A stretch of 64,000 nucleotides of DNA from Haemophilus parainfluenzae (GCF_014931375.1 NZ_CP063117.1:186001-250000), one strand, 5' to 3'; positions 49,129 to 60,483 are shown, numbered from the stretch's first letter. Translations and numbers: made by a program. The notes: generated by a model not told the origin, from the sequence alone.

Positions 49129-49919
49129 TAGATATATAAAATAAACTCGTCTTGTTTTTTATTAAAATACCAAGCCCCAAGGACAAGAACCAAAATAGCC
49201 GTACCAAAACCGATTAGAATCGAATCAGTTTGTGGGAATCTTGCATGTAAAACAATATCTCTAAATTGCTCGATATAGCCATACATTGGATTTGCATTTT
49301 TGTATAACTCTTGGTATTCCTCGGGAATAATAGATACAGGGTAAAATAGTGGAGTAAGGTACATCCACATTGAAATAAATACCCCCCACAAATATTGAAC
49401 ATCTCGGAAAAATACTGTTATCGCTGAAAGCCATAAACCTAGTCCGAGGCTAAAGATAAAAACCTCAAAAATAATTATTGGAAAAAATAAAAGATTCCAA
49501 GAAAACTCAGCATTAGTAAAAACCATAACTAGCAATAAAGCACCAAGTGAGAAAAGTAAATTTACTAATGAGCTTCCAACTTTAGAAACTGTGAAAATAT
49601 ACTTTGGCACATACGTTTTTTTGATCAAGGAAGCATTTCCTGTAATTGAAGAAACGGACATATTTGTTGCCTCAGTCATGAAACTAAAAAGAAATTGTCC
49701 CGAGATCAGATAAAGTGGAAAATTAGGAATGTCAAAACGAAATAGATTAGAAAAAATAACGACAAGAACCATCATTAACATTAATGGGTTCAAAATACTC
49801 CATAGATACCCCAAATAACTGCGGCGGTACTTGAGTTTTACATCTCTTATGATAAGTTGTTTTAAAAGTTCATCGAATGCATAAAATCGGCGAAATTTGC
49901 CTACAAATTTATTTAGCAT
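49128..49919 (-). CDS. wzm: Polysaccharide ABC exporter permease (Wzm)
   Basis: A 263-residue ABC-2 type permease with about six membrane helices. The family block LIIRDVKLKYRRSYLGYLWSILNPL lies near the N-terminus, followed by MWMYLTPLFYPVSIIPE and NPMYGYIEQFRDI. It is the first gene of the polysaccharide operon. With Wzt it moves the undecaprenyl-linked chain across the inner membrane before ligation to lipid A-core. It has a good Shine-Dalgarno (AGGA). Confidence 0.92.
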   Translation of the reverse strand: MLNKFVGKFRRFYAFDELLKQLIIRDVKLKYRRSYLGYLWSILNPLMLMMVLVVIFSNLFRFDIPNFPLYLISGQFLFSFMTEATNMSVSSITGNASLIKKTYVPKYIFTVSKVGSSLVNLLFSLGALLLVMVFTNAEFSWNLLFFPIIIFEVFIFSLGLGLWLSAITVFFRDVQYLWGVFISMWMYLTPLFYPVSIIPEEYQELYKNANPMYGYIEQFRDIVLHARFPQTDSILIGFGTAILVLVLGAWYFNKKQDEFILYI

Positions 49920-49982
49920 AATCTAGTCCTATCTATAATCGGATTTCGATTATACACGAATTAAATACAATATACACATACA

Positions 49983-50014
49983 AAAAGTGCGGTCAAAAAT
50001 AACCGCACTTTTCT
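49983..50014 (-). terminator. USS-pair terminator after glnA
   Basis: AAAAGTGCGGT (49983-49993) and ACCGCACTTTT (50002-50012) are complementary. On the glnA strand the stem ends in a T-run. It separates glnA from the polysaccharide operon. Confidence 0.8.
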
Positions 50015-50045
50015 TGTTCAACAACTTAAATTCTGTTGTTTATGA

Positions 50046-51464
50046 TTATGCATAATACATCTCAAACTCAACCGGATGTGGTGTCATATTTAAACGTTCT
50101 ACTTCTTTACGTTTAATATTCATAAATGCTTCGATAAAGTCTTTCGCAAACACACCACCTTGCGTTAAGAATTCATAATCTTTTTCTAATGAATTCAACG
50201 CTTCTTCTAGCGAGCTCGCGACTGCTGGAATATCTTTTAATTCTTCCGGTGGAAGATCATAAAGATTTTTATCCATTGCATCGCCTGGATGAATTTTGTT
50301 CACAACACCATCAAGACCTGCCATTAATAATGCAGCGAAAGCAAGATATGGATTTGCCATCGGATCTGGGAAACGCGCCTCAATGCGGATTGCTTTCGGG
50401 CTAGTTACTGCCGGAATACGAATTGAAGCTGAACGGTTACTTGCAGAATAAGCCAACAATACTGGTGCTTCAAAACCAGGCACTAAACGTTTGTATGAGT
50501 TAGTACTTGGGTTGGTGAACGCATTTAATGCTTTTGCATGCTTAATGATACCGCCGATGTAATAAAGCGCGGTTTCAGAAAGCCCCGCATATTTATCACC
50601 TTGGAAAATGTTTTTACCGTCTTTGCTTAATGACATATTACAGTGCATACCAGAACCATTATCACCCGTAATTGGTTTAGGCATAAAGCAAGCGGTTTTA
50701 CCGTGTTCTAAGGCAACGTTTTGCACCACATATTTATAGATTTGTGTTTCATCTGCTTTTAAGGTTAAGCTGTTGAATTTCGTTGCAATTTCGTTTTGAC
50801 CTGCTGTTGCCACTTCATGGTGATGAGCTTCGATGACTAAGCCCATTTCTTCTAAAATTAAACACATTTCAGAACGAATATCATGAGCTGTATCAATTGG
50901 TGCCACCGCACAATAACCACCTTTCTTCAATGGACGATAAGCATTGTTGCCGCCTTCGTATTTTTTATTGGTGTTCCAAGCGGCTTCAATGTCATCAATG
51001 GCGAAAGAAGCACGGTTCATTGATACATCAAAACGCACATCATCAAATAAGAAGAACTCTGGCTCAGGACCAAAGAATGCCTGATCTGCAACGCCTGTTG
51101 AACGCATATAATTTTCTGCTCGAATAGCGATTGAGCGCGGATCACGATCATAGCTTTGCATGGTTGTTGGCTCATAAACGCTACAACGAATTGAAAGTGT
51201 TGGGATCTGCGCAAATGGATCGACTACTGCAGTCTCAGCGATTGGCATTAAAAGCATATCGGCTTTGTTAATGGTTTTCCAACCTTCAACAGAAGAGCCA
51301 TCGAACATTTTGCCATCTTCAAACATATCTTCATCGACAAGGCTAACCGGGATGGAAACACCATGTTCTTTACCTTTAATGTCGGTGAAACGAAGTAGCA
51401 CGAACTTAATATCGTTCTCTTCGATCAGTTTAAATACGTTGGCAATTGCATTTGCATTTGGCAT
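50046..51464 (-). CDS. glnA: Glutamine synthetase (GSI type)
   Basis: ATP-dependent amidation of glutamate to glutamine, dodecameric and cytoplasmic. Typical blocks are [38 protein letters not shown] and NRSASIRIP. The adenylylation tyrosine is in NLYDLPPEE, so activity control by GlnE is expected. There are 472 residues. It is divergent from typA and forms the left flank of the polysaccharide locus, as in H. influenzae. ntrBC do not follow it here. Confidence 0.98.
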   Translation of the reverse strand: MPNANAIANVFKLIEENDIKFVLLRFTDIKGKEHGVSIPVSLVDEDMFEDGKMFDGSSVEGWKTINKADMLLMPIAETAVVDPFAQIPTLSIRCSVYEPTTMQSYDRDPRSIAIRAENYMRSTGVADQAFFGPEPEFFLFDDVRFDVSMNRASFAIDDIEAAWNTNKKYEGGNNAYRPLKKGGYCAVAPIDTAHDIRSEMCLILEEMGLVIEAHHHEVATAGQNEIATKFNSLTLKADETQIYKYVVQNVALEHGKTACFMPKPITGDNGSGMHCNMSLSKDGKNIFQGDKYAGLSETALYYIGGIIKHAKALNAFTNPSTNSYKRLVPGFEAPVLLAYSASNRSASIRIPAVTSPKAIRIEARFPDPMANPYLAFAALLMAGLDGVVNKIHPGDAMDKNLYDLPPEELKDIPAVASSLEEALNSLEKDYEFLTQGGVFAKDFIEAFMNIKRKEVERLNMTPHPVEFEMYYA

Positions 51465-51712
51465 AAGGAGTCCTCTATTTTGCTATGTGTATAATCTTTA
51501 TAAAAATTAAAAGAGCATTATAACGCAATCGCTTGCCTTTTTCATAAGATTTATTTTATGTCTTGGCATAGCAGAGCAGCGAAATATCGTGTATAATTTT
51601 TGCCCTTTCGAGATTCTCGTAGAGTGGGTTTACTCACTAATTCAAACTACTTGGACTATTCGGTGGCATAAAAATTCCACCCTACAAAACTTAAACTTTA
51701 AGAACGTAATAA
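51465..51712. promoter_or_regulatory. Divergent glnA / typA control region
   Basis: A 248-bp gap without coding frames. A consensus TATAAT for glnA (- strand) is at 51517-51522, and one for typA (+) at 51592-51597; neither has a convincing -35. The typA leader contains a short inverted repeat GGTGG ... CCACC (51662-51681), a possible small hairpin. No NtrC-type or sigma-54 sequence is evident. Confidence 0.4.
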
Positions 51713-53563
51713 ATGAAAAACGACATTGATATTAATAAATTGCGCAATATCGCAATTATCGCTCACGTTGACCATGGTAAAACCACCCTCGTTGACAAAC
51801 TCCTTCAACAATCCGGTACATTTGAATCAACTCGTGGTGATGTTGATGAACGCGTAATGGACTCAAACGATCTTGAAAAAGAACGTGGCATTACCATTCT
51901 TGCAAAAAATACTGCAATTAACTGGAATGGCTATCGCATTAACATCGTAGATACTCCAGGACATGCCGACTTCGGTGGTGAAGTAGAACGTGTACTTTCT
52001 ATGGTGGATTCTGTACTTTTAGTGGTAGATGCTTTTGATGGCCCAATGCCACAAACACGTTTCGTGACCCAAAAAGCCTTTGCTCACGGTTTAAAACCAA
52101 TTGTAGTTATCAACAAAGTTGACCGTCCAGGCGCGCGTCCTGATTGGGTTGTGGATCAAGTATTCGATTTATTCGTCAACCTTGGCGCAACCGATGAGCA
52201 ACTAGACTTCCCAATTATCTATGCTTCAGCATTAAATGGTGTTGCGGGTCTCGAACACGAAGAATTAGCGGAAGATATGACGCCGTTATTTGAAGCGATT
52301 GTTCAACACGTTGAACCGCCAAAAGTGGAACTTGATGCCCCATTCCAAATGCAAATTTCCCAACTAGACTATAACAGCTATGTGGGTGTTATCGGTATCG
52401 GCCGTATCAAACGTGGTTCAATCAAACCAAATCAGCCTGTGACTATCATTGATGGCGAAGGTAAAACTCGCCAAGGTCGTGTGGGTCAAGTATTAGGTCA
52501 TCTTGGTTTACAACGTTATGAAGAAGATGTTGCTTACGCAGGCGATATCATCGCGATTACCGGTTTAGGTGAATTAAATATCTCGGATACTATTTGTGAT
52601 ATCAACGCCGTTGAAGCCTTACCGTCATTAACTGTTGATGAACCGACTGTCACCATGTTCTTCTGTGTAAATACTTCACCGTTTGCGGGTCAAGAAGGTA
52701 AATATGTGACTTCTCGTCAAATTCTTGAACGTTTAAACAAAGAATTAGTTCACAACGTGGCATTACGCGTAGAAGAAACGCCAAACCCAGATGAATTCCG
52801 TGTTTCTGGCCGTGGTGAATTACACCTTTCTGTATTAATTGAAAATATGCGTCGTGAAGGCTATGAGCTTGCGGTTTCTCGTCCTAAAGTAATCTACCGT
52901 GAAATCAACGGCAAAAAACAAGAGCCTTACGAACAAGTGACTATCGACGTAGAAGAACAACACCAAGGTTCTGTTATGGAAGCATTAGGTATCCGTAAAG
53001 GTGAAGTTCGCGACATGATGCCGGATGGCAAAGGTCGTGTACGTTTAGAATACATCATCCCAAGCCGTGGCTTGATCGGTTTCCGTGGTGAATTCATGAC
53101 TATGACATCTGGTACTGGTTTACTTTACTCTAGTTTCGATCACTACGATGACATCAAACCAGGTGAAATCGGCCAACGTAAAAACGGTGTATTAATTTCT
53201 AACGCAACCGGTAAAGCACTTGCTTATGCACTATTTGGTTTACAAGAGCGTGGTAAATTAATGATCGAAGCCAACGTAGAAGTTTACGAAGGTCAAATCA
53301 TCGGTATTCACAGCCGTACAAATGACTTAACTGTTAACTGTTTACAAGGTAAAAAACTTACCAATATGCGCGCATCAGGTAAAGATGATGCCATCGTCTT
53401 AACTACGCCGGTGAAATTTACACTTGAACAAGCTATCGAGTTTATCGATGATGACGAGTTAGTGGAAGTAACACCAGAATCAATCCGTATCCGTAAAAAA
53501 CTCTTAACGGAAAACGATCGTAAACGTGCAAACCGTACCACAACCAGTACAAGCACACACTAA
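51713..53563 (+). CDS. typA: Ribosome-binding GTPase TypA/BipA
   Basis: EF-G-like GTPase important for ribosome assembly and stress at low temperature. G1 is [10 protein letters not shown] (about 18-27), the switch [16 protein letters not shown], and G4 NKVDR. The C-terminal domain includes [20 protein letters not shown]. There are 616 residues, close to E. coli BipA (607). It is monocistronic with a strong terminator behind it. Confidence 0.97.
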   Translation: MKNDIDINKLRNIAIIAHVDHGKTTLVDKLLQQSGTFESTRGDVDERVMDSNDLEKERGITILAKNTAINWNGYRINIVDTPGHADFGGEVERVLSMVDSVLLVVDAFDGPMPQTRFVTQKAFAHGLKPIVVINKVDRPGARPDWVVDQVFDLFVNLGATDEQLDFPIIYASALNGVAGLEHEELAEDMTPLFEAIVQHVEPPKVELDAPFQMQISQLDYNSYVGVIGIGRIKRGSIKPNQPVTIIDGEGKTRQGRVGQVLGHLGLQRYEEDVAYAGDIIAITGLGELNISDTICDINAVEALPSLTVDEPTVTMFFCVNTSPFAGQEGKYVTSRQILERLNKELVHNVALRVEETPNPDEFRVSGRGELHLSVLIENMRREGYELAVSRPKVIYREINGKKQEPYEQVTIDVEEQHQGSVMEALGIRKGEVRDMMPDGKGRVRLEYIIPSRGLIGFRGEFMTMTSGTGLLYSSFDHYDDIKPGEIGQRKNGVLISNATGKALAYALFGLQERGKLMIEANVEVYEGQIIGIHSRTNDLTVNCLQGKKLTNMRASGKDDAIVLTTPVKFTLEQAIEFIDDDELVEVTPESIRIRKKLLTENDRKRANRTTTSTSTH

Positions 53564-53603
53564 TTAAAAACGTGCGGAAATTTGACCGCACTTTTAAACA
53601 AAC

Positions 53604-53634
53604 AAAAGGCGAACATCATGTTCGCCTTTTTATT
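53604..53634. terminator. Bidirectional terminator, typA / rdgC
   Basis: AAAAGGCGAACAT with ATGTTCGCCTTTT (13-bp stem, single-base loop region) followed by T-run, A-run on the other side. A degenerate USS pair (53571-53596) lies just before it. Confidence 0.9.
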
Positions 53635-53646
53635 TCATGATTAAAA

Positions 53647-54558
53647 CTAGCCTAATCTGACTTTCTCGCCACCGAATTCATCAAGCAAGTTTTCGGTTAA
53701 CTTGGATAAAATGCCTGTCATTAATACAAAATCAGCATCAAAGCGTTGCGCATAATCTTCTTTTAAAATATCCGCATTTTTCTCACGCACTGCATCGGCA
53801 AATTTTAAACGTTTGAGCGTACAATCTTCATTAAATACAAACGTCAGCGTATCTTCCCACTCCAATGCGAGCTTGCTCACCACTTTTTTACCATCTTGTA
53901 AAAGCGCGAGAATCTCTTCATTTTCTAAAGGTTGTTTCTTACAACGAATCATGCTGTCTTCTTGGCTTCCACGAAGTTCAGCCTCCTCTAACGCCACCAA
54001 CCAATGCGGAATTTTTTCCTGCACAATCCAATCCGTTAAAATGGTCGAAGGTTCATTTGCAAATGCCAACGGCACAACCGGTAACGAACCAAGTGATTTA
54101 CGTAATAACGCCAAGGCATCTTCTGCTCGTTTACTGGATGCCGCATCGACATGCACAAGGTTGTTCTCCGTATCAATCCATACAGAAGTTTGCTGATTTT
54201 TAGTGAATGCGCGTGGCAATAAATTCATCACCACATCATCTTTTAACGTTTGTTTTTCCGTTTTCTTCAATTTACGGTTTTCTTTTTGCTCAAGGCTTTC
54301 AATGCGTTCATCTAATTCACGTTTTACCACATTCGCCGGCAACATTTTCTCTTCTTTTTTCGCAACCAATAAAATGTGTTTACCGACAGAAAAATGCAAT
54401 AATTCGCTACCTTTCAAGGGATTCGTCCAGCCGAATTTACTTTGATCTTGTGAACCACAAGGATGAAATTCACAATCTGACAACTGGCGTTGTAATTCAT
54501 TAAGATCCCAATCTAAGGGCTTCGTCAGCCTATATGACATTAAATTTTTAAACCACAT
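53647..54558 (-). CDS. rdgC: Nucleoid-associated recombination protein RdgC
   Basis: DNA-binding ring protein that limits RecA loading. I choose ATG 54558, which gives MWFKNLMSYRL as in E. coli RdgC and has GGAAG at 8 bp; the frame is open 19 codons further upstream without support. Features are CEFHPCGSQDQSKFGW and the C-terminal FVLMTGILSKLTENLLDEFGGE. About 303 residues, same as E. coli. It is divergent from proC. Confidence 0.94.
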   Translation of the reverse strand: MWFKNLMSYRLTKPLDWDLNELQRQLSDCEFHPCGSQDQSKFGWTNPLKGSELLHFSVGKHILLVAKKEEKMLPANVVKRELDERIESLEQKENRKLKKTEKQTLKDDVVMNLLPRAFTKNQQTSVWIDTENNLVHVDAASSKRAEDALALLRKSLGSLPVVPLAFANEPSTILTDWIVQEKIPHWLVALEEAELRGSQEDSMIRCKKQPLENEEILALLQDGKKVVSKLALEWEDTLTFVFNEDCTLKRLKFADAVREKNADILKEDYAQRFDADFVLMTGILSKLTENLLDEFGGEKVRLG

Positions 54559-54623
54559 CGTAACACTTCCTTCATAATAGGGTAAAATATGCAACATTGT
54601 AGCCCATAAACTCACGGGAAAAA

Positions 54624-55442
54624 ATGATGCAACAGAAATTAATTGCCTTCATCGGCGGTGGCAATATGGCACAAGCGATTGTGTTAGGCCTATTAAAACA
54701 AGGTTATCCAGCCGACCAAATTATTGTTAATGATCCTAATGAAGAGAAACGTGCCTTTTTTGCTCAATATGGCATCGCCGTTTCGACAGACAACGAGCAA
54801 TCCATCATACAATCTCAAGTTGTGTTATTTGCCGTTAAGCCACAAGTTCTTGCTGATGTTTGTAAGCCATTAAGTGCGGTTGATTTCTCTGATAAATTAA
54901 TTATTTCTATTGCAGCAGGAATTTCGACTGCCCGATTAGCTGAACTCATTCCAACAGCAAAATCCATTGTACGCGTGATGCCAAATACCCCTGCATTAGT
55001 GGGTGAAGGTATGGCTGGCTTATTTGCTGATAAAAACACACCTGAAATTGACCGCACTTTTGCGGAAGATTTACTTTCAGCTGTAGGGAAAACCACTTGG
55101 GTGACAAATGAAGCTCAAATGCATGCTGTCACCGCTGCATCTGGCAGTAGCCCAGCCTACTTCTTCCAATTTTTAGAAGCCATGCAACAAGGCCTAATGG
55201 AAATGGGATTAGATGAAAAGCAATCGCGTGAGCTAGTACAACAAGCTATGTTAGGCTCAGCGAAGTTGGTGATTGAAAACCCACAGACTTCGCTTTCCAC
55301 ATTACGAGAAAATGTGACCTCAAAAGGCGGCACTACTGCAGCCGCATTAAATGTATTCAATCAACACCAATTTAACGACATCATTAAACAAGCGATGCAG
55401 GCCTGCGTGGCACGCTCACAAGAAATGGAAAAATTATTCTAA
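54624..55442 (+). CDS. proC: Pyrroline-5-carboxylate reductase
   Basis: Last step of proline biosynthesis, NAD(P)H-dependent. The Rossmann motif [15 protein letters not shown] is at residues 9-23, [15 protein letters not shown] in the core, and [13 protein letters not shown] plus [11 protein letters not shown] at the active site. There are 272 residues. Either of two consecutive ATGs may start it. Its stop overlaps the start of the permease gene by one base. Confidence 0.97.
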   Translation: MMQQKLIAFIGGGNMAQAIVLGLLKQGYPADQIIVNDPNEEKRAFFAQYGIAVSTDNEQSIIQSQVVLFAVKPQVLADVCKPLSAVDFSDKLIISIAAGISTARLAELIPTAKSIVRVMPNTPALVGEGMAGLFADKNTPEIDRTFAEDLLSAVGKTTWVTNEAQMHAVTAASGSSPAYFFQFLEAMQQGLMEMGLDEKQSRELVQQAMLGSAKLVIENPQTSLSTLRENVTSKGGTTAAALNVFNQHQFNDIIKQAMQACVARSQEMEKLF

Positions 55443-56602
55443 TGCAAGTTCGTCCTTTTACTTGGCTCGCTTTGAGCTTTTTTGGCTACTATTGTGCCTA
55501 TGGTGTGTTTCTTCCGCTTTTCCCTGCATGGTTGAAAACGCAATCTTATAGCGAAGAAAGCATCGGCTTATTGCTCGCCTGTGCCTACATTTTCCGTTTC
55601 AGCGGCGGTATTTTATTTTCTGGCTTAATCAAACGTGTTTCCCTCTTAGTAAATGGCTTACGTTATTTAGGTGTGGCCAGTGCCATTACGATGGCCTTAA
55701 TTGGACTGATGTCGCACAATTTCTGGCTATTATTTATTGGACTTGCGTTGTATTCCATGGTGAATGCGGCCGGAATGCCGATTGGTGATAGCCTCGCCAG
55801 CACGTGGCAACAACAAATTCATTTAGATTATGGCAAAGCGCGCTTAATTGGTTCCTTTGCGTTTGTTGTTGGTGTGATGGTATTCGGGTATTTTGTTGGA
55901 CTCGTGGGTGAGCAATATATTACTTGGATGATCACAGGCATACTCGTTTTTTACTGTATTGTGCAATTACTTCATCCGAACCCAATGCCGCAGGATGAAT
56001 CCCAAAGTGCGGTCGAAAATTCCGTTGGATTTTTAGACTTGCTGAAAAATAAAACTACCCTTCGCTTGTTTATTGCGATTGCACTGATTCAAGGATCGCA
56101 CGCAGCTTATTACTCATACAGCACCATTTTTTGGACAAATCATGGCCACTCCGTTTCCGATGCAGGCTTATTTTGGGGAATCAGTGTATTAGCTGAAATC
56201 GTGGTCTTTTTCTTCTCCACTCGATTATTCAAAAACTGGACCATTACAGCCCTTTTCTATCTTACCGGTATTGCGGCTATCGTGCGTTGGCTCGCGTTCG
56301 GTTATGCCGATACCTTTGTTGAAATCGTCCTATTGCAATGTTTTCACAGTCTTACTTATGTCGTCGGCCATTACGCGACCGTGCGTTATATCACCACTCA
56401 ACCACAAACCCATATTGCGAAATTACAAGGCTTATACAATGCCTTGGCGGGATGTGCAGCCATTGCGATTTTCACTGCGCTTTCTGGTGTACTTTATCCG
56501 ATTTCGCCAGTTTATGCCTTTAGCTTAATGGCCGCCTTTGCCTTCGTTGGCTTATTTATCACCCCACGTGGCGTGAAAGCTTTTTTGATACATAGAGTGT
56601 AA
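55442..56602 (+). CDS. MFS permease of the HcaT (phenylpropionate) type
   Basis: A 386-residue inner-membrane transporter with about twelve helices. Segments such as [50 protein letters not shown] and [18 protein letters not shown] closely match HcaT of E. coli. No aromatic-acid catabolic genes are nearby, so the true substrate may differ. It is coupled to proC (one-base overlap) and xerD (2-bp gap), probably as one transcript. Confidence 0.85.
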   Translation: MQVRPFTWLALSFFGYYCAYGVFLPLFPAWLKTQSYSEESIGLLLACAYIFRFSGGILFSGLIKRVSLLVNGLRYLGVASAITMALIGLMSHNFWLLFIGLALYSMVNAAGMPIGDSLASTWQQQIHLDYGKARLIGSFAFVVGVMVFGYFVGLVGEQYITWMITGILVFYCIVQLLHPNPMPQDESQSAVENSVGFLDLLKNKTTLRLFIAIALIQGSHAAYYSYSTIFWTNHGHSVSDAGLFWGISVLAEIVVFFFSTRLFKNWTITALFYLTGIAAIVRWLAFGYADTFVEIVLLQCFHSLTYVVGHYATVRYITTQPQTHIAKLQGLYNALAGCAAIAIFTALSGVLYPISPVYAFSLMAAFAFVGLFITPRGVKAFLIHRV

Positions 56603-56604
56603 AC

Positions 56605-57498
56605 ATGAATAACCTCACGCTAGTTGATTTGTTCTTGAATGAATATTGGATCGAAAAAGGATTGTCTGAAAACACCGTGCAGTCTTATCGTCTCGATTTG
56701 ACCGCACTTTGTGATTGGTTAGATAAACAAAATTTATCCCTCGAAACCCTCGAACCCTTAGATCTACAACAATTTTTAGGCAGCCGTTTAGAGCAAGGTT
56801 ACAAAGCCACGAGCACAGCGCGAATGCTGAGCGCGATGCGGAAATTATTCCAATATTTATATCGTGAAAAGTATCGTACGGATGATCCGAGTGCCGTACT
56901 GAGCTCACCTAAATTGCCAAGCCGCTTACCTAAGTATTTAACCGAGCAACAAGTCACGGATTTATTAAATACGCCTGATGTCGAAATTCCGCTCGAGTTA
57001 CGCGATAAAGCCATGTTGGAATTGCTATACGCCACTGGATTACGTGTCACGGAATTGGTCACGCTCACTATTGAAAATATGAATCTGCAACAAGGCGTGG
57101 TACGTGTAATTGGTAAAGGCAACAAGGAACGTATTGTACCAATGGGGGAAGAAGCAGCGTTTTGGGTGCGACAATTTGTGCTTTACGGTCGCCCTATTTT
57201 GCTCAATGGACAAAGTTCTGATGTGGTCTTTCCCAGTCAACGGGCTCAGCAAATGACTCGCCAAACCTTTTGGCATCGTATAAAGCATTATGCCGTGTTA
57301 GCAGGAATCGATACGGATGCGCTATCTCCACACGTTCTCCGTCATGCCTTTGCAACACATTTGGTGAATCATGGTGCGGATCTTCGTGTTGTGCAAATGC
57401 TCCTCGGACACAGCGATCTCTCCACCACGCAAATTTATACTCACGTGGCTAAAGAACGCTTGAAACACCTTCATGAAAGATTTCATCCAAGGGGATAA
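56605..57498 (+). CDS. xerD: Site-specific tyrosine recombinase XerD
   Basis: Resolves chromosome dimers at dif together with XerC. The catalytic residues are visible: Arg in ATGLRVTELV (about 147), Lys in GKGNKERIVP, His-x-x-Arg in SPHVLRHAFATHL, His in LLGHSDLSTTQ, and the nucleophile Tyr in IYTHV. There are 297 residues (E. coli 298). The N-terminal SAM-like core-binding domain is intact. XerD rather than XerC is judged from the sequence, for example the N-terminal LVDLFLNEYWIEKGLSENT. Confidence 0.95.
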   Translation: MNNLTLVDLFLNEYWIEKGLSENTVQSYRLDLTALCDWLDKQNLSLETLEPLDLQQFLGSRLEQGYKATSTARMLSAMRKLFQYLYREKYRTDDPSAVLSSPKLPSRLPKYLTEQQVTDLLNTPDVEIPLELRDKAMLELLYATGLRVTELVTLTIENMNLQQGVVRVIGKGNKERIVPMGEEAAFWVRQFVLYGRPILLNGQSSDVVFPSQRAQQMTRQTFWHRIKHYAVLAGIDTDALSPHVLRHAFATHLVNHGADLRVVQMLLGHSDLSTTQIYTHVAKERLKHLHERFHPRG

Positions 57499-57504
57499 AA
57501 TAAA

Positions 57505-57544
57505 AAAGTGCGGTCAAATTTATCGTTATTTTTGATCGCACTTT
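57505..57544. terminator. USS-pair terminator, xerD / glycerate kinase
   Basis: AAAGTGCGGTCAAA (57505-57518) with TTTGATCGCACTTT (57531-57544), one mismatch, between convergent genes. Confidence 0.75.
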
Positions 57545-57556
57545 AGTATGAAAAGC

Positions 57557-58687
57557 TTATTTCAATGACAACAATCTCGCCACATTTTGAGCTGTTGAGA
57601 TTAAATTCTGCTCGCCCTGTTTGAGAATTGTCGGTAAATCACCCAGATTACGAATAATTGGAAATACTGCGTCAATGCCATGTTCATACACCACTTCATA
57701 ATCCTCACGCAAACAACCCACAATCGCAATGACTGGCTTATTAAATTGTTTCGCCGTGCGCGCCACACCGATTGGAGTCTTACCTAAGATACTTTGCGCA
57801 TCCATACGGCCTTCACCAGTAATCACTAAATCAGCCTCTTTAACTTGCTCAGCGAGTTTCAAATTATCTAACACGATCTGCACACCAGCTTTCAGTTGCA
57901 TATTAGGTAAAAGCAATAAACCACCACCCATACCACCGGCCGCCCCCGCCCCTGGTTGATCTTGAATTTTTTTACCACAATCCCGCTCGGCAATTTCGGC
58001 GAAATGGGCTAATGCCGCATCGAGTTCCTTCACCATCTCAGGCGTGGCACCTTTTTGAGGGCCAAAAATTGCAGAGGCACCTCGTTCACCACAAAGTGGA
58101 TTATTCACATCACAAGCCACTTCGATTTGTACGTGTTGCAATCGAGGATCTAAATCAGCCAGTTGAATTTCAGCAAGATTAGATAATGCTGTACCACCAA
58201 AGCCAATGGATTGCCCATTTTTATCCAATAAACGTAAGCCTAATGCTTGCAGCATACCCGCACCACCGTCATTTGTAGCACTCCCACCAATCCCTAAAAT
58301 GATATGTTGTACGCCAAGATCTAGGGCTTGCTTAATCAGCTCACCCGTGCCAAAACTGGTGGTTTGACAAGGATTGCGTTTATCCATCGGAACAAGATGC
58401 AATCCCGATGCGGCTGCCATTTCGATAATCGCCGTTTTACCATCACCTGATAAACCGAAAAAACTTTTTACTTGGTTGCCTAACGGTGCCGTAACTTCTG
58501 CCTCAATTAAGCGCCCCTGAGTGGCATCTACCAAAGATTGTACGGTTCCCTCTCCCCCATCTGCCATTGGTAATTTCACATATTCAGCATTCGGAAAAAT
58601 ACGCTTAAAGCCTGTTTCAATCGCATTAGCCACTTCAAGTGCGGTTAAACTTTCTTTGAATGAATCAGGCGCAATGACAATTTTCAT
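57557..58687 (-). CDS. Glycerate kinase (type 1)
   Basis: Phosphorylates D-glycerate. The family start IVIAPDSFKESLTALEVA, LPMADGGEGTVQSLVDAT, GIGGSATNDGGAGMLQALG and the C-terminal DLVITGEGRMDAQSILGKTPIGVA define GarK/GlxK-type kinases. There are 376 residues. It lies 14 bp after a GntP-family permease, giving a glycerate uptake and use pair also known in H. influenzae. The product (2- or 3-phosphoglycerate) is not settled by sequence. Confidence 0.93.
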   Translation of the reverse strand: MKIVIAPDSFKESLTALEVANAIETGFKRIFPNAEYVKLPMADGGEGTVQSLVDATQGRLIEAEVTAPLGNQVKSFFGLSGDGKTAIIEMAAASGLHLVPMDKRNPCQTTSFGTGELIKQALDLGVQHIILGIGGSATNDGGAGMLQALGLRLLDKNGQSIGFGGTALSNLAEIQLADLDPRLQHVQIEVACDVNNPLCGERGASAIFGPQKGATPEMVKELDAALAHFAEIAERDCGKKIQDQPGAGAAGGMGGGLLLLPNMQLKAGVQIVLDNLKLAEQVKEADLVITGEGRMDAQSILGKTPIGVARTAKQFNKPVIAIVGCLREDYEVVYEHGIDAVFPIIRNLGDLPTILKQGEQNLISTAQNVARLLSLK

Positions 58688-58701
58688 ATATTCTCCTTAA
58701 A

Positions 58702-59958
58702 CTAATTAAATACACCAAAAATTAAGGTGGATACAATGGTCATAATTAACCCCACTGCACTTTCATAAGGAATCAATTTTAAGCGTTCTTTCATGTCCAT
58801 ATTTACGCTACCACCAGTTGCATGGAAGAAAGAACCATGTGGCATATGATCGAAAACTGTCGCCCCCGCATGAATCATCGCAGCACCTGCCAGACTACTC
58901 ACCCCCAACTCTAATAGCGTTGAACTGAACACATTCGAAGCAACAGCTGTACCTGCAGTTGTTGATGCCGTCGCAAGCGACATGAGTGCACCTGAAATTG
59001 GCGCAAGGATATAAGAAGGTAAACCCGAATGTTTTAAGCCTTCAATGAGCACATCTTTCATGCCGGAATTGGCAATAATACCGGCTAAAGCTCCCGTACC
59101 AAGTAGCATAATCGCCACCGGAGCCATTTTCCCTAAACCGCTAATCGCATAGTTATTGGCGTGGCGAAGCTTGCCCATACAGAGTGCGCCAATCAGACCA
59201 CCAAGTGGTAAAGCGATTAAAGGATCGACTTTAATATCGGCTAACGGACGAAGTGCTAGTAAGAAGATGGCAACCAAAGGTGCCACAAGTGCGGTCAAAA
59301 ATGAGGGTAGATTCTGTGTTTCTACCGCGACAACCTCTTGGGATGAAACGCGCGAACCTTTATTTCTTAAACGTTTTGCTAAGAAATACGTCAATATTAA
59401 GCCAAAAATAGCGGGGATAATCCCTGCCATCATCACTGACGTTAAAGGAAGATGGAATGTATCTGCTGCAGCAATCGCATTAGGATTAGGTGACATTAAG
59501 TTTCCTGCTTTTCCCCCACCAATCATCGCTAAGAGAATAGCGGGTTTTGATAAGTCAGTACGACGAGCAAGTGCTAAGGCAATTGGAGAGACCGTAATCA
59601 CGGCAACATCAATAAATACACCAACAGCGGTTAAAATTAATGTAGCCAACGCTAACGCTAATAATGCTCTGGTTTCACCTAACTTGTTTGTAATGGTTTC
59701 AGCAATGGTATTAGCCGCACCTGATTCAATCAGTACTCCCGCCAATACCCCTGCTGCAAGAATTCGCATGACTGCGGTAGTTATACCTTGAGCGCCTCCG
59801 ATCATGAGACTCACGGTTTGAGATAAATCAGCGCCGCCAACTAATCCCCCTACTAAAGCCCCGACTAACATACCATAGGCTGGTGAGACTTTTTTCAAAA
59901 TAAGGAAAATAGCGACAATGAGTGCAATGAGTGCACCTAAGGCTGAGACTGTAGGCAT
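58702..59958 (-). CDS. GntP-family permease, probable glycerate transporter
   Basis: A 418-residue inner-membrane permease with about twelve helices. Typical features are the opening ALIALIVAIFLILKKVSPAYGMLVGALVGG and the MIGGGKAGNLMSPNPNAIAAADTFHLPL loop. GntP members carry gluconate and related hydroxy acids; pairing with glycerate kinase points to D-glycerate. No regulator gene lies beside it in the window. Confidence 0.9.
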   Translation of the reverse strand: MPTVSALGALIALIVAIFLILKKVSPAYGMLVGALVGGLVGGADLSQTVSLMIGGAQGITTAVMRILAAGVLAGVLIESGAANTIAETITNKLGETRALLALALATLILTAVGVFIDVAVITVSPIALALARRTDLSKPAILLAMIGGGKAGNLMSPNPNAIAAADTFHLPLTSVMMAGIIPAIFGLILTYFLAKRLRNKGSRVSSQEVVAVETQNLPSFLTALVAPLVAIFLLALRPLADIKVDPLIALPLGGLIGALCMGKLRHANNYAISGLGKMAPVAIMLLGTGALAGIIANSGMKDVLIEGLKHSGLPSYILAPISGALMSLATASTTAGTAVASNVFSSTLLELGVSSLAGAAMIHAGATVFDHMPHGSFFHATGGSVNMDMKERLKLIPYESAVGLIMTIVSTLIFGVFN

Positions 59959-60049
59959 AGCGTCCTCCTGTTGATATAAATATGCAAAAATCTTTCTTAT
60001 TTATATCAGCAAAAGTAGAGGAATAAAATCTTGTCCGACTTCCACCAAC

Positions 60050-60079
60050 AAAAACGGCTTATGTAAAACACATAAGCCG
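60050..60079 (-). terminator. dgkA terminator
   Basis: CGGCTTATGT with ACATAAGCCG (60055-60079), followed on the - strand by T5. It begins 28 bp after the dgkA stop. An uptake signal lies in the gap. Confidence 0.88.
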
Positions 60080-60106
60080 AAATTATTACTGAAAATTGAC
60101 CGCACT

Positions 60107-60463
60107 TTAGAAAAATAAAATACTTCCCCAAACCACGACAACAATGCAAAGTGCAATGAATACCGCTGCTGAGCCTTGGTCTTTGGCTCTCCCTGAAAGC
60201 TCATGTCGTTCTGTGCCAATGCGATCCACCACGGCTTCAACGGCGCTATTTAAGAGTTCTACTGCCATCACAAGTAAAACCGATGAAATCATAAGTGCGA
60301 TTTCAATTTTAGTGTCACCCAGCCAAAATGCGAGCGGAATCAGAATGCACGCAAGAAAACATTCGTGGCGAAATGCGGTTTCATTTTTGAATGCACTTTT
60401 TAAGCCTTGTAAAGAATATTTTGTAGAGTTAATTAAATGGGTTAATCCCGTGGTTTTATACAT
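60107..60463 (-). CDS. dgkA: Diacylglycerol kinase
   Basis: Small three-helix inner-membrane trimer recycling diacylglycerol to phosphatidic acid. The signature ELLNSAVEAVVDRIGTERHELSGRAKDQGSAAV is complete. There are 118 residues (E. coli 122). It follows relA by 20 bp on the same strand. Confidence 0.96.
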   Translation of the reverse strand: MYKTTGLTHLINSTKYSLQGLKSAFKNETAFRHECFLACILIPLAFWLGDTKIEIALMISSVLLVMAVELLNSAVEAVVDRIGTERHELSGRAKDQGSAAVFIALCIVVVVWGSILFF

Positions 60464-60483
60464 AAAAGTTCCTATGTTGTAAT

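Noticed and set aside
59156..59791. A 211-codon open frame antisense to the GntP permease
   Set aside because: Long antisense frames are common opposite membrane-protein genes; low-complexity Ala/Ile/Thr composition and no upstream signals.
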